A DNA stretch of 64,000 nt from Phanerochaete sordida (lineage: Eukaryota; Basidiomycota; Agaricomycetes; Polyporales; Phanerochaetaceae), in contig BPQB01000013.1 in assembly GCA_019973155.2 (NCBI GenBank), positions 558,001 to 622,000 on the forward strand. The letters run 5' to 3'. A program made the translations under genes and the position numbers. Each line of letters starts with the position of its first letter. The first letter of the stretch is position 1. Shown piece by piece: positions 23,352 to 35,291 of the stretch. Below the pieces are notes generated by a model. It had not been told where the DNA came from and ran no database searches. It saw only the letters and a list, made by a program, of their open reading frames with translations.

Positions 23352-23577
23352 TGTCCTCGTCGCTTCCCTGGCGGCTGGAACCTGAATGGCAGGTATAAAC
23401 TGCACAGATCAAGTGGTACGTTCACAGCTGAGACCTGCGCCGTGTCAGAATGATAACACGTTCAAATGTACACGACTTGTCCCGTTATATGCTTACATAT
23501 TATGTATCAAACGATCCATGCGTGCAAACGAGCAGCTCACCGTTGACAGCAACGCGCCGCTACACCGCGCCGCCTCG

Positions 23578-23755
23578 CACGACCACATGTGCGCCGCCAT
23601 GGAGCCGCTCTTGGAGAACCTCCAGACGTCCTCCGCGCGCAGCCCAGGTCCCGGCGGGCTTCCCTCGGGCCTTGTGCGCCGCGTCGTGCGCCACCGTCGC
23701 CCACGCCGGTGCGTCCGCGCCTCTCCGCGCGCCTTCAGCCCCTCACAAGTTCGGG
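23578..23755 (+). pseudogene. Internal kinase fragment related to K3
   Basis: About 180 bases closely match K3 exon 3 (18580 onward). The frame HMCAAMEPLLENLQT and GGLPSGLVRRVVR parallels K3 HMCVAMEPLSEDLQT and GGLPSGLARRVVR. The copy then skips the stretch coding for the end of the exon and continues into sequence matching the K3 intron (GCCGGTGCGTCCGCGCCT). It is therefore a DNA-level duplicate with an internal deletion, not a processed copy. It lies just upstream of K5 and has no kinase core. Confidence 0.7.
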
Positions 23756-23838
23756 CGCTACTTTATGCGGCGACTTCGACCCACGATAGCCACAAGCCCC
23801 AGAGAGGACGTCTCTCTACACTATCCTTCACCCCGAGT

Positions 23839-25418
23839 ATGCTGAAACGATCAATCGGTGGTCTTTTGTGTAGACAAGGGACTCATTCTCACTCCTTGCC
23901 TTTCCGGTTGAACCACGCCTCGGCGACCTCCGCCACATCTGACCTCCGTCCTGACTGGGCTTCCTACGAAGAGCCGATAGCAAAATATGAGGAGCGACCT
24001 GGCTTTCTTCCGCTAGTGGCTGGTCAGAAGCTAGGTGACTACACGATTCTCAGGAAGCTTGGTTGGGGCGTTTATTCGACAGTCTGGTTGGCTGAGAGAG
24101 AACAGTACGTCTCGTAGTCGCATTGTCACGCGCCGTTCTGCTGAATTCCATGATGATCAGAGACCGCACCCTCGCAGCTCTTAAAGTCATGTCAAGTATG
24201 GTCGAGCAAGTACGTGAACGCGCCTGCGCTGACTGCTCTGATCACAGCCCTGGGAAGCAAGCACTTGCCGGAACTCGAGTTCCTTCAGCGAATGCGGAGC
24301 CAGTCTCCGGCTCATCCAGGCTCATCGCATGTGGCACATCTAATCGACCATTTCTACTGCTCCCAAGGGGCACAGGATAACTTGTGCCTTGCTCTGGAAC
24401 CTCTGTCAGAAAGCCTTCATACGTTCTCGAAGCGCTGGATAGGATCGAGGCTCCCCCCGGGCGTCGTGAGGCGCGTAGTCCGCCAAGTGGTGCAAGCTGT
24501 GGATTTCCTGCACACAGAGTGCAACATTATCCACACAGGTGAATCTCGCCCACGCTTTCGGGTTCGTTGCATGTGGCTCAATGCGCCACTTCACCAGATA
24601 TCAAGCCTGACAACATCATGCTCGCCATCTCGTCCGCAGAGCTGCGCGCCGCAATCGCTGCCATGGACGGCACTCCAGTCGACAGAAGCGTCACTCAAGA
24701 TGGAAGAGAGGTTGTCCGAACGCCATCCTCCCCCATCGCCTATCCAATTCCACCCGGCGACATCTGCGCAGACGAGACGTGGAGGGGTGTCCAGGGCAAG
24801 CTCAGTGACCTTGGTGTTTGTGAGTGTGCGCTTTGCTCCTGCTCCGGCCACCAGCTGACTTGGTACAAGCGTGCTGGGCTGACAGAACCGGCGGGCACTT
24901 CATGGAGCCAATCCAAAGCCCTGCGCTCCGCGCGCCCGAGGTCTGCATCGGCGCAGGCTGGGGCAGGCCCGCCGACATCTGGAGCATCGGGTGCTTGGTT
25001 CGTGCAGTCCGTTGATGTATGACCAGGCTCTCACAGGTGGCGCAGGCGTACCAGCTTTCGATGGGCCGCTCGCTGCTCCCCGAGACGATCGCAGAAGTAA
25101 GCGTACCGAGCATACACGCAATACTATTCGGAGAATATCCAGAGGACTTGCTAAAGAGTGGCAAGCACAGTCGTATGTTCTATCTTGAGGATGGTGAGTA
25201 AGTCATCACTTCAGGAACGCATTGGGTGACAGCCACTCCGCGCAGGAACATTGAGATACAAAGAGAACGTGCGGATCTCGGTGGCAGAGATGGTCAAGCG
25301 AGATTCCCCGGCTGATGCGGAGCTACTCATCGACTTCCTGAACACTGTCTTCGTCTTGGACCCTGCACACAGACCGACCGCCAAGGAGTTATTGAAGCAC
25401 AAGTGGCTGTCTCTCTGA
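23839..25418 (+). CDS. SRPK-like protein kinase K5
   Basis: 420-residue kinase; exons 23839-24104, 24161-24195 (35 nt), 24248-24538, 24598-24819, 24870-24997, 25046-25193 and 25246-25418. The start MLKRS matches K6 and the ML-R starts of K1 and K2. Motifs: LGWGVYSTVW, LAALKVMSS, HTDIKPDNIML, LSDLGVS followed by [23 protein letters not shown], and DPAHRPTAKELLKHKWL. All residues needed for catalysis are visible, so it is probably active. It is the closest relative of K6: both have a 291-nt third exon where the other copies have 297, pointing to a recent tandem duplication. The substrate is unknown; SRPK relatives phosphorylate serine/arginine-rich proteins. Confidence 0.88.
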
Positions 25419-26304
25419 GACGCGTTGAGTGCGGGAACGGTGTACCTTACGCTAACGCCTAGGTGTACTCGATTTGTCTTTACCATCCGCCGAGAGACTA
25501 TTCAGAGCACTTAATATAAGTGACATTCCATTACGCCACATTATCGGCGATATTCCCGAGCCAAGCTACGTATTTCTGCGACTTTACTGGTACCAAACCA
25601 CCTGTGATTCCGGCAACGGCATTCTTTCGTGCAATAAAATAGTCTGCGTCGGTCGGCACCAGAGGCTGTCGGACATCAAGGGCGTGTACACGGCCCCAGG
25701 CCCAGGATATGCAGACACACGTCTGTGCCGACCAGTGCTGCGCGACGTCCACCAGGCTCGTATATTCATTTGATATTCACACAGCACTCTCAACGAGTCG
25801 CCACACGCCGAATATCGCTGAATCGGAACGACAGGATCTTGAGATCGCACCAATATTTTCAGCATCAACGGCACCACTGCCCCCGACGACTATCCACAGC
25901 CGCATTCCTGCTGCGTACGCCAGAAACCCCAGGTCTGCGCATATGCTCGCTCTGTTCTTGCTCTTGCGCCCTTCTAGCAAGATGCGGTACGTCGGACGCC
26001 AGGACGTATGACCGAGCGTCAGTATCTCCCCGGCAGCTTGAAGGATACATCAGCCTCCATACCGTCCCAACGCAGAAGTGGTACAAGTGGCAATAAGCTA
26101 CGATTGGGTTGTTGTAGCATCGAGGCTGAGCGGCAGTCTGAGTGAGCCCGTAACCGGGTTTCCGTCTGACTCTCGGCATGTTCCGGCATACAGTATCAGG
26201 CAAGTTCGAGCGCTCCTGCCCATGGAAGCACCGCATCATATACGGTCACCAGCAGCAATCGGAAACGCTTCAAGGCAGTCTTCACCTAGCTCCGTACCTT
26301 CGCT
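25419..26304. other. Intergenic between K5 and K6
   Basis: About 890 bases without a supportable gene. A patch at about 25915-25945 (CCAGAAACCCC, then CTGCGCATATG) resembles 28160-28192 after K6 (CCAGAAACCCCGG, then CTGCGCAAATG). The shared patch suggests the 3' flank was duplicated together with the kinase. Confidence 0.45.
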
Positions 26305-27872
26305 ATGCTCAAGAGATCGCTAAGCGTCTTGGTATCGTGGCCATCCTCTCTCATTTATCCACCAACATTCCAGATGTCGAGAAATTCGACTTCCGCCACA
26401 TCTGTCGACCGCCCCGGGTGGGTTTCGCGCGAGGAACCGGTCGAAAGCTACGGGAAAGAATCTGGATTTCTTCCTGTTGCTATAGGCCAAGAGCTAGGTG
26501 GCTACGCTATCCTTCGGAAGCTCGGATGCGGTGTCTACTCTACCGTCTGGCTGGCTCAACGAAAGCAGTACGTCCATTATCTGCGCGGTTATTTGTCCCC
26601 TAGCTTAGCTCTACGATCCCCAGCGATGGCGAGTTTGCGGCTTTGAAAGTCATGTCAGGTACGATACCTGAATGAATACCTTGGTTTGTGTTGACCGATT
26701 TATTCATAGGCCTAGCAAGCAAACACTTCCCCGAACTCGACTTCCTCCAGCGAATGCGAAACCAGTCTCCGTCTCACCCTGGTTCATTGCACGTGACGCG
26801 CCTCATTGATCACTTCCATTGTTCTCAAGAAGATCAGGACAATTTGTGTCTCGCCTTGGAACCTCTGTCAGAGAGCCTGCACTCTTTCTCAAAGCGCTGG
26901 GGCGGAGCTCGGTTCCCCTCTGGGTTCGTCAGGCGCGTGATGCGTCAAGTGGTGCAAGGTATCGATTTCATGCATACAGAATGCAACATTATCCACACTG
27001 GTAGGTCTGCATCTGGCCCTGTCGCACTTCCCGCTCAATGCGCCACATTCCAGACATCAAGCCCGACAACGTCATGCTCGCCATCTCACCGGAAATATTA
27101 CAGGCCTCTGTCACCCCTACAAGCGAGATCCCCGTCGACGTAACCGTGACTCCAGCGGGAAAGGAGATTACTCGCACTCTGTCTACGCCCATTACGTATC
27201 CGGTGCCACCTGGCGACCTCGGCGCCAGTGAAACCTGGAAAGACGTCCAATGCAAACTTGCGGACTTCGGAGTCTGTGGGTGTGCTCATCCTTGCGCCAA
27301 GGCGTCGGCTAACTTCGTATCAGCATGCTGGGCAGACAAAACCGAAGAGCATCTTATGGAGCTGATCCAGGCTCCCGCCCTCCGTGCGCCTGAGGTCTGC
27401 CTCGGTGCGGGCTGGGGCAAGCCTGCGGACATCTGGAGCATCGGATGCATGGTATGTCCGATCTACGATCGCGCGGGCTGATTCTCACAGCATGCTCAGG
27501 CATACCAGCTCATGACGGGCAGCTCACTGATCCACGAGGAGAGCGCAGACGTGAGCATCCCGAATCTGCACGCGATATTCTTCGGGGACTGTCCGCAGGA
27601 CCTGGTGCAACGGGGCAAGTACAGCCACATGTTCTTCAACGAGGATGGTGAGCCTCGCAGCCTTCTGGCGTGCTCTACGGCGCTCACGCCGTGCTACAGG
27701 GACGCTCAAGTACAAGATGGACGAGCGCGTCACGGTCGCCGAGATGGTCAAGCGAAGGGCCCCGGGGGACGCTGATCTCCTCATCGACTTCCTCAACCAG
27801 GTTTTCGTCCTGGACCCGGCACTGAGACCCACCGCGCGGGATCTTTTAGAACATGAGTGGTTGCGCCCGTGA
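26305..27872 (+). CDS. SRPK-like protein kinase K6
   Basis: 419-residue kinase; exons 26305-26567, 26624-26658 (35 nt), 26710-27000, 27054-27275, 27324-27451, 27500-27647 and 27700-27872. Motifs: LGCGVYSTVW (the usual Trp of LGWG is Cys), [50 protein letters not shown], and DPALRPTARDLLEHEWL. It is the only member with a classical DFG. Catalytic residues are complete. As in K5, N-terminal residues before REEP are poorly conserved and Ser-rich. It forms the right end of the kinase cluster. Confidence 0.88.
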
Positions 27873-28376
27873 GATGCTCTAGACTCGCGCGCTACTTGTC
27901 GCTACGCATGTCCTTCGTTGATTTGAGCAATACATCTGTATCATGGAATCCAGTCCTGCAGACAAGTCCCCGACTGCAATAACGCTCCGCTTTTGCGCCA
28001 CTTCTGCTACAGGGACATGTACCGCGCGTGCGGTGTTTGCTTCTGGCGGGCATACTTCCGTTGCATGATTTTGCGCTGCGCGTCCTGCCGCGATTCGCCA
28101 CGAGGATTCCTCTGGCTGCCGCACAGTCCTGAACTCGAGTTCACCGCGCTCTTTCTGCGCACCCCAGAAACCCCGGTACTGCGCAAATGGACTTCTTCTA
28201 CCCACGCAAAGGATCAACGAGAATATTATTACATTTGAACTTAGGTTACGCTACTGATACACGTGCTATACTCTGGTATAACACACGAGCTTGATCAATT
28301 TACCATATCAAGGGGCCATTGTGGATGCGATGGGATGCGGAAAGAGCGATATAAATGGCCTGGTCTGAACACACTT
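27873..28376. other. Intergenic, end of kinase cluster
   Basis: About 500 bases. It contains the sequence AATATTATTACATTTGAA (about 28222-28239), shared with the K3 3' flank, and otherwise no gene. Confidence 0.5.
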
Positions 28377-30546
28377 CTAGGCAAATCTAACCTGTTCCCC
28401 AGGACGTCCCTGGGACAGCAGAATAACAGCCTGCGCCAAATCAGCTCCCATGCACACGCGAGCCACGCCCGCACACTCACGTATTTGCCACTGATCTTCC
28501 AGCCGTCCTCGTTCTTGTCCAGCTTGGCGGCGATGTCCTCGCCGTTCGGGCCGAGGCCGACGACGACGTCGCTCTTGATCGTGCGGATGGAGCACACGGG
28601 CGGGGCGCCGGCAGCCGACGACATGGGGCCGATGGCCGTCTCGAAGGGCGTGGAGGCGGGCGCCGCGCAGTCGTAGGTCAACTAGATGATCTGTTAGTCG
28701 GAGACTCGCGAGGCAGTGTGCGGAGCTTACCTTGCGATGGTTCAGATCGCCCTTGAAGATCACCAAGTCCGACTTGCTGAGGTCGAGGAAGAGATCAGGA
28801 GCCTCAGCGTGCAGGTCCCAGAAGGTGTATCCGGTGCACCAGAACGGGTGCTGCTCGTACACCCAGATACCCTGTCTCTCATATTCCTATAAACACATCA
28901 GATGGCTGTCAGATAATCGATGCTTGGCGGAGCTCACCTTCCAGCGCAGACCCATCTTGCGGAGGCTTTCGCGCTCAGCCGACGAAGCCTCGGGGAAGAG
29001 GTGACCGTACACCATCGTGTTCAAGAGCCACTCCCAGTCCTTCTTGGTGACGTCGCTCACGAACCAAGGGTAACGCTTGCCGTGGAAGCGGATCTGAGAA
29101 GCAAACCCGAGCTGGACGAGCCAGTCGGCTAAGGGGTCGTCAGCGAGTGTTACTCAACACGCTACAACAGTGAAGACGTACCGTAGACGCAGTCACAGTA
29201 GAGCTCAAAGCCAGCATTGTCGAGCACGAAGTCGATGCGGCCGCCCTTACGTTTGCCGGTGATCCCGTAGGGTTCGTCGATGTCGGCATCTACGTCACGG
29301 ACCTTGTCCTTCAACTTCTTGACGAGCTCCCAGAGCTGCTCGAGGTGATTGCCGAGGATATTCTTCTCGGTCTCGGCCAGATGGTCGCCTCCGGTACTCT
29401 GCAGGCTCTTGATTTGCTCCTCTGTCATATTGATGAGGAGCGAAAGGTCGGTCGAGTTGCCCCACAAGCAGACTAGATCGAACGGGGTAAGCGGTGAAGA
29501 CGGCACGAGGCAGACGCATACGCACTCTGCGTCAGCTCGTGGAACATGAGCTTCTCTTTCTCCAACAGCTCGTCCGCAGACAGCTGTTTCTTGGTCTGGT
29601 CGTGGCAGAACAGCTCGCCGAACCGCCCAGACAGCTCAAAGACAGCGTCGTTCGATCGAGAGAACGTATCGCACTGTTCAAACACGACATTGCTCAGTTC
29701 AGCGACGGATGTGAACACAGTGCGATTGTCTCACCTTCTGCCTGAAGAAGACGTCGTAGTCTGCAAAGTGCTCGCTCAGAGTGAAGCATTCGCGGAGACG
29801 GCGGTACTTGTAAGCCTCGGCGAACAGCCAGGTCGCGTTCATGAAATCCTTGCCTGGGCGCATATACTCGTCAGTCGAACACTTCCAGGCGCATATATGC
29901 GCCACAACTCACCCAGGAAGTACTTGGCGACTTCTTTGTTCCAGAGCGCGACGTCGGCCTCGCCATCGTCCTTGATGGGGCGCAGCACGCCGTTGCCCTC
30001 GAGCTCCGCCTTGAGCTTCTCCATGCGCTTGACGCACGCGAGGAGGTCCTTGATGAGGTACTCCGCGGAGAGCGTGTTAACGGTGAGGAGCACGTCCTGG
30101 ATCGCCTTGGAGAGGATCGTCGGGAGGCGCACGCCCATCGTCGCGTTCGCGAACGAGTACGTGTGGTACCCGCGGAACGCGGGCCACGGCGGGTTGTTCG
30201 GGTCGACCGAGCCCGGCGTGCGCGGGAACGACGGCTGGATGTCCGTGCGCTCGGGCAGGTGCGAGAGGTGCAGCGTGCGCTTCTCGATCGGGGGCGACTT
30301 GATGATGTCGCCCGGCGCGGTGCGCGAGAAGGAGCGGCGGAGGATGTCGCCCGACATGCTGGATGTGCGCGGGAGTCGAGGCGGTGTGGTGGTGGGGTAC
30401 GGCGAGCGCGGTAAGGTGCGTGCTGGCGACTGTGAGGACGAGCCCAGGGGTCTGCCTGTGCCTGCGAAAGCCGTAAAGTAGTCAGCGCCGACTCTCGCGC
30501 CAGACGGGCTGGAAGCCTGAGAAGTCGTTGTCGTTGTCGTCACCAT
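28377..30546 (-). CDS. DUF89/ARMT1-family damage-control phosphatase
   Basis: Metal-dependent phosphatase of the DUF89 family (human ARMT1, yeast YMR027W), which removes phosphate from damaged or stray sugar phosphates. Exons on the minus strand: from 30546 or 30358 down to 29913, then 29853-29735, 29673-29526, 29472-29182, 29128-28938, 28886-28731, 28681-28481 and 28430-28377. Diagnostic blocks: PPWPAFRGYHTYSFANATMG, CLWGNSTDLSLL, DFVLDNAGFELYCDCVY (metal-binding Asp and Asn), KSDLVIFKGDLNHRKL (second metal aspartate), and ISGKYAVI near the C terminus. The last exon was chosen because it restores GKYAVI. The first 60 residues (Thr/Ser-rich) may not be translated; an internal Met at 30358 is an alternative start. 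Identification is firm. Confidence 0.9.
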
Positions 30547-31339
30547 GTCTCAGGCGCGTCGGGGTGCACGTCAGGAGCGGAAATCGGGGGAAAGTTCGGG
30601 ACAGGAGGTCGTGCAAGGCACGCACAGATGCTGGGTCGACGAGCAGACCACGACTCACCTTATAGCGCGGATTCTAACAGAGTGCCAGGGACACGGTGAC
30701 GAGGTCGCGGATGAAGGGAAAGCCTGAAGGGGACGGGGACACGCTTGTTTTTGCCAGACTCCCCTCCAGCGATCGCCCGCGGGCAGCCGGTCACCCATCG
30801 CGCACGGCCGGCGTCGCGCTGCGTCACTGGCACTGCACGGCACACTCAGTGGCCAGAAATGGGCATGGGCGACGGCTAAGCACGATGTCTGGCGTCGAAG
30901 ACAGGGGGAGAACGACGTCGACTGCCTTTTCCGGAAGGATGAGACAGCGCACGACGTCATCGGTACCGTCAGGCCTGCTCGAGTCTTCGCTGCCGCTCAC
31001 GGGAGCAAGCCCGGCTGCTATCAACACCAAGAGCTCGGCGAGGCACGGACATACAGGCATGTAGAGCGCACGGTGACGAACTCGATGATCGTGCGTCGGC
31101 AGAAACGCCACGACCGCGGTCTCAAATACAGCACCCGACACCAGAGTGGCGTACGCTGCAGAGTGAGGGTGCGGAAACAGCAGCGTATGACGACCTTCAT
31201 TTGTGTGTCGCCTGAGTGTGTTCATCAATTACCATCCATATGCCATCCCGAGCACGGTAAAGGGATCCAACTGCAGTCGAAGAATCGTGAGGTCAAGTAA
31301 TGAAGCCAGCGGGCACAGCAAAGGGCTCACCAGGGACAG
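30547..31339. other. Intergenic, no gene supported
   Basis: About 790 bases between the 5' end of the DUF89 gene and the 3' end of ASK1. A 134-codon minus-strand frame at 30824-31228 has no recognisable domain and no family support. Confidence 0.5.
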
Positions 31340-33571
31340 CTATCTACCCCACGGCGTCGGGGTCTCCTGCTCGTACCCGCGCCGCGCCATCTGCGCACCC
31401 ATGCCGATCGTGTCCTCCAGCAGCTCCTGCCCCATCATGCGCACGCCGTCCTGCGCCGCGCGCTGCGCCTGCTGCGCGAGGCGCTGCGCGGGCGGGACGC
31501 CGAAGAGCGTCTCCTCCTCGGTCGACTCCTGCCCGTACGCCGCGTCGTCGAACGAGTCGTCAAAGTCGTCGTCGTCCTCGCCCATGTCGTGCGCGGGCGC
31601 GGGCGCGTACTGCACGCCGGGGCCGGGCCCGTCGTCGTCGTCGTCGTCGCTCTCGCCGGACGAGAACGAGTCGTCGTCGTCGTCGGGCGCGCGCGCGTAC
31701 GGCGGCGCGCCGAAGAACTGGTCCGTCGGGTTCTCGCCCGGCCCGTCCTCGTAGTCGAGCGAGTCCGAGCTCGTGTCCTCGTCCGGGTGCACGAGCTCGT
31801 CGTCGACGAGGCGCCGGTCGAAGTGGTACACGGGCGCGCGCGGCGTCGCGCCCTCCTGCACGGACGCAGACGCGGACGAGTACGCCGTGTGCGAGAGGCT
31901 CGGCCGCGCGTACGCGTTCCCGGAGGGCACGCTCGGGAGCGCGCTCGACACGGACGAGATGTCCCCGCCCTTCTTCGCAGACGGCTGGTAGTCGAAGCCC
32001 TGCAGCCCGACGCGCCGCATCATGCTCTCGAGGCTCGCGTCCGCGAGGCTGCTGCTGATCTCGGACGCGGGCGGGTACGGGTTGCGGCTGTAGCGGTTCA
32101 GCGACGGCGGCGTCGGCACGCTCAGCAGGCTCGTCTCGCGCGTCCCGGGCGCGGCGCCGTACTTCGCCGTGCTGTACCCCGACGCGGGCGGGTGCGCGCC
32201 GCTGCCGCCCGGCGCGCCGAGCCGCTTCTCGACGTCGAGCAGCTTCTTCATGATGCTCTCCGCGGCCTGCTTGCGCGGCGTCCGGCCCAGCTTGGGCGCG
32301 GCGCCCTTGCCGGGCAGCTGCGCGAACGCCATCGTGACGGGCGGCGACATGTTGATCGTGGCGTCGAGGTCGTCGTCCAAGTCGAGGTTCGGGTCGGGCC
32401 CGGGCGTAGTAGACCGTTTCGTGGCAGAGGGCATCGCGAAGCGCGTTCGGCCCGGGGTCTTGCCTCGTGGAGTGGCGACGGTAGGGTCTTTCAAGTCGAC
32501 AACACCCTTCCAATCTGCAGGTTTGCTGTCCGGAGGCAGATACGGGTTCATTGCCTTCAAAATTGGCGTCCTAGACTTGGTTTTGAGCGGGGAAGTGGCA
32601 GTGCGAGTGATATTGGCCGAGCTGTCGATGTTCCGCTTGAGCACGTCCCGGAGAAGAGGCTCCTTCGCCCTGCCTTTGCCCTTCTCGGCCTGCATGACAC
32701 TGATATCCCGCCTGGACCGCTGAGACCGGTCTTCGGGTGCGAGCTGGGGGATCTGGCGCTGAGTGACGTCCTGCGAGTCGTCGTACTGCGAGTCCTGGTG
32801 CAGCGCCGAGGAAGACGCGACCGAGACGTCCTCGTCGCGCGTGAGGCTGCGCAGGTCTCTGTCGAGGCGCGCCATCGGCGACTCAAGCGACTTCGACCAC
32901 GGCGGCTCGTCCTGGCTGAGGAAGGTGTCGTTCTCAGGCCGATGTCGGGAGGTTGCAGGGGTGGAAGAACCGGCCGCCTGTCCAGGGAAGAACGACGCCT
33001 CCTCGGCTGTCTGGTCGTGCTGGAACGACTGCGCGGTAACGTCTGCTTGTGCTTCGGTCTGGTCTTCGGGGTCTTCGCGTTGCGACTGCTCGGGCGCGGC
33101 CTCGGACTCCGTCTGCTCCGTCTGCGTGTGCTCGGGCGTGTACTCGTCGTACGTCGGGACGCGTATCTGCGCCGCTTGCTCGAAGAACGTCGTCCAGAAC
33201 TATTCTCAAAGACCTCAACATCCGCGCCCAAGTCCCAGCAGCGCGCCCACGCACCTTCGCGGCCTCCCGCACCGGCTCCGTCCCCACCGCGTAGCGCTTC
33301 ACCGCAGGCAAGATCCTGTTCGCCATGACCTGCTGTATCCTCGAGAAGTTCGCGTCCACATTCTGCCCCACACAGCCCCAGTCAGCTCCCCGCAGCACAC
33401 GACGGGCACAGCACGCACCTGCAGCTTGATCGTGATGAGCTGCTCGATCTGCTCGATCTGGTCGTTCACGGACGCGCTCGTGTCGAGGCCGGGCACCGCG
33501 ATCGTGCTCGGGTCCGCCGCGGGCTCCCAGCGCGGCGCCTTCGGCTCGATGGGCTTCAGCGGGGGCGGCAT
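31340..33571 (-). CDS. ASK1: DASH complex subunit ASK1
   Basis: Kinetochore subunit of the DASH/Dam1 ring that couples chromosomes to spindle microtubules. Exons on the minus strand: 33571-33419, 33362-33255 and 33199-31340, all phase 0, giving 706 residues. The conserved Ask1 domain is at the N terminus: MPPPLKPIEPKAPRWEP, SVNDQIEQIEQLITIKLQ, then DANFSRIQQVMANRILPAVK and FWTTFFEQAAQ. The rest is long, low-complexity and probably disordered. It has many SP/TP sites (TATSPLKT, STTPGPD, GKTPGR) expected for mitotic kinases, and an Asp-rich segment (DDDDDSFSSGESDDDDDD). Basidiomycete Ask1 is usually this extended. The ATG at 33571 precedes the conserved start. Identification is firm. Confidence 0.92.
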
Positions 33572-33919
33572 GCGGGCGAGGTGGTGGTTGGAGACAAAGC
33601 AGGCGCGACGCGCCCGCGCCCAATCATCGCGCTCGATAATTTCGGCGCTTGCGCCACAGTGCTGGGGACGCCTGCGCATGCCGAGTCGATGCTTTCGCTT
33701 CCTGGCCAGCTCTTAGACGCAGACTGTATGCGCTGCTATATGTTTTCACCACGTGAGGAACTAAAATTTTGAGAGGGTTGGTGTACAGGAATTTTTTTCG
33801 GACGTTGCCAGAATGAATTGAATGCTTTTACATCCCGCGCGAGGAGAGCCCGCGCAGGCGACAAATAATACAGCGAGAACACCTCAGCACCAAACACATC
33901 CAAGCCCCGCAGCCCCAGC
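33572..33919. other. Intergenic, nothing recognised
   Basis: About 350 bases between the start of ASK1 and the end of the esterase gene. It must hold the ASK1 promoter; no clear element is seen. Confidence 0.5.
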
Positions 33920-35291
33920 TTACGCAATGCCGAGGAACTGGAGGTACTGCTGCTCGAAGAGCGGGACGGTGTGGCCGACGCCCTGTGCAAGGATCGCCTG
34001 GAAGTTGGGGCCGAACGTCGAGTTCGAGTAGCCGCCGGGGAGGTACGACTCGGTGACGTTCGAGACCGGGCTGGCCGGGTACCCGAAGACGGTCGTCCAC
34101 TGCTTGATCTCCTCGAAGAAGTTCTGCGGGTAGAGCGTCGTGTCGCTGGCGCGCGCGTCAGCGTGCCGGCCAGGAAGAGCGGCAGAGGGACGTACGCGGT
34201 GCCGTGCCAGACCTGCATCTTCGGGCGCGTGCCCGTGAAGCCGGGGAACGCCGCCGTGACCTTCGCCGCCTGCGCCTCGTCAGCATCCGCACACGGGGAG
34301 AGCACGCGCGACGCACCCACTGCGCGCCGGTGAGGATGAGCTGGCCCTCGGCGCACTGCGAGTTCCAGGAGTCCTCGGGCTGGCCGGGGACGGCGAAGCA
34401 GCCGAAGGCGACGCCGGAGTCGACGATGCCGGCCTTGAAGACGTCGGGGTACGCGCCCGCGAGCACGCTCGTCATCATCGCGCCCGAGGACGTGCCGACG
34501 GCGAAGACACGGTTCGGGTCGACGCCCCAGTTGCTCACCGCGAAGCGCGCCGCGTTCGCGATCGAGAGCGAGTCGCTCCCGCCGTTGTGCGTCAGCGTCT
34601 CGTCCGAGGAGACGTCCCAGCAGGTGCCCGAATGCGGCTGGCGCGTGCGTGTGAGCAGATAGCCAGAAAGAGCGGGGAGCGGGGCGTACGGAAGACGGGA
34701 AGATCACGACGTAGCCGTACGTCTCCGCGAGCGACGCGAACTTCGAGCCCTGGAAGTACGCCTGGGCGGTGCCCTGGCAGTCTGTTGGCATCGGGTCAGC
34801 ACTGCTGTGGGGGCGAGCAGACGTCGCGGGGACCGCGCTTACAGTGGCTCGCGACAATCAGAGGCGGGCTCGACAGGACCTTCTTCGGCTTGTAGACGTA
34901 CATGGCGACGTTGTTCGGGTTGGTGCCGAAGTTGTTGAACTGCGTGAGGGTGGACGCGGGGATGGAGGAGAGGCCGGTGGGCGCGCTGCCGGTCACAGTC
35001 GAACCTCCACCGGGAGAGCTGACCGTGGTCGTGGGCGGCGGGGGTGGAGCACTCGCCGCGCCGGGGAGGCACTGGCTGTAGTACGCGTTGATCACGTTGC
35101 AGCTAGTGCCGGCAACTGGGGCAGGGACAAGTCAGCGTCTAAAGCTGTGCGTCGCACACAGTCGCAGGCGTGCACTCACCGCAGACGGTTCCGCCAGTCC
35201 AGCCGATGCCACCGCACTGTCCCCATTCGGCGACAGTCTGGGCAGCGGCCAGAGCGATCAAGGACGTGAAGGCAGCTGCGAGCTTGAACAT
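33920..35291 (-). CDS. CBM1-containing acetyl xylan esterase, CE1
   Basis: Secreted plant-cell-wall enzyme removing acetyl groups from xylan. Exons on the minus strand: 35291-35180, 35115-34843, 34781-34690, 34637-34317, 34275-34196 and 34145-33920, giving 367 residues. Signal peptide MFKLAAAFTSLIALAAAQ; then a family-1 cellulose-binding module (EWGQCGGIGWTGGTVC, GTSCNVINAYYSQCL); a Pro/Ser/Thr/Gly linker (about residues 57-85); then the esterase domain. That domain shows NNVAMYVYKP, PLIVASHYCQGTAQAYFQ, CWDVSSDETL, nucleophile serine in FAVGTSSGAMM, RPKMQVWHGTADTTL with the likely catalytic Asp, and a C-terminal GVGHTVPLFE with the likely catalytic His. This is the classical fungal CE1/PHB-depolymerase fold. 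It supports a lignocellulose-degrading lifestyle. Confidence 0.93.

Noticed and set aside
30824..31228. 134-codon minus-strand frame between DUF89 and ASK1 genes
   Set aside because: No recognisable domain or signal; kept only as a remark in the intergenic entry.
31589..33328. 579-codon plus-strand open frame opposite ASK1
   Set aside because: It is the antisense of the GC-rich ASK1 gene, consists almost only of Arg, Val, Gly and Ala, and has no domain. The minus strand carries a clear conserved protein.
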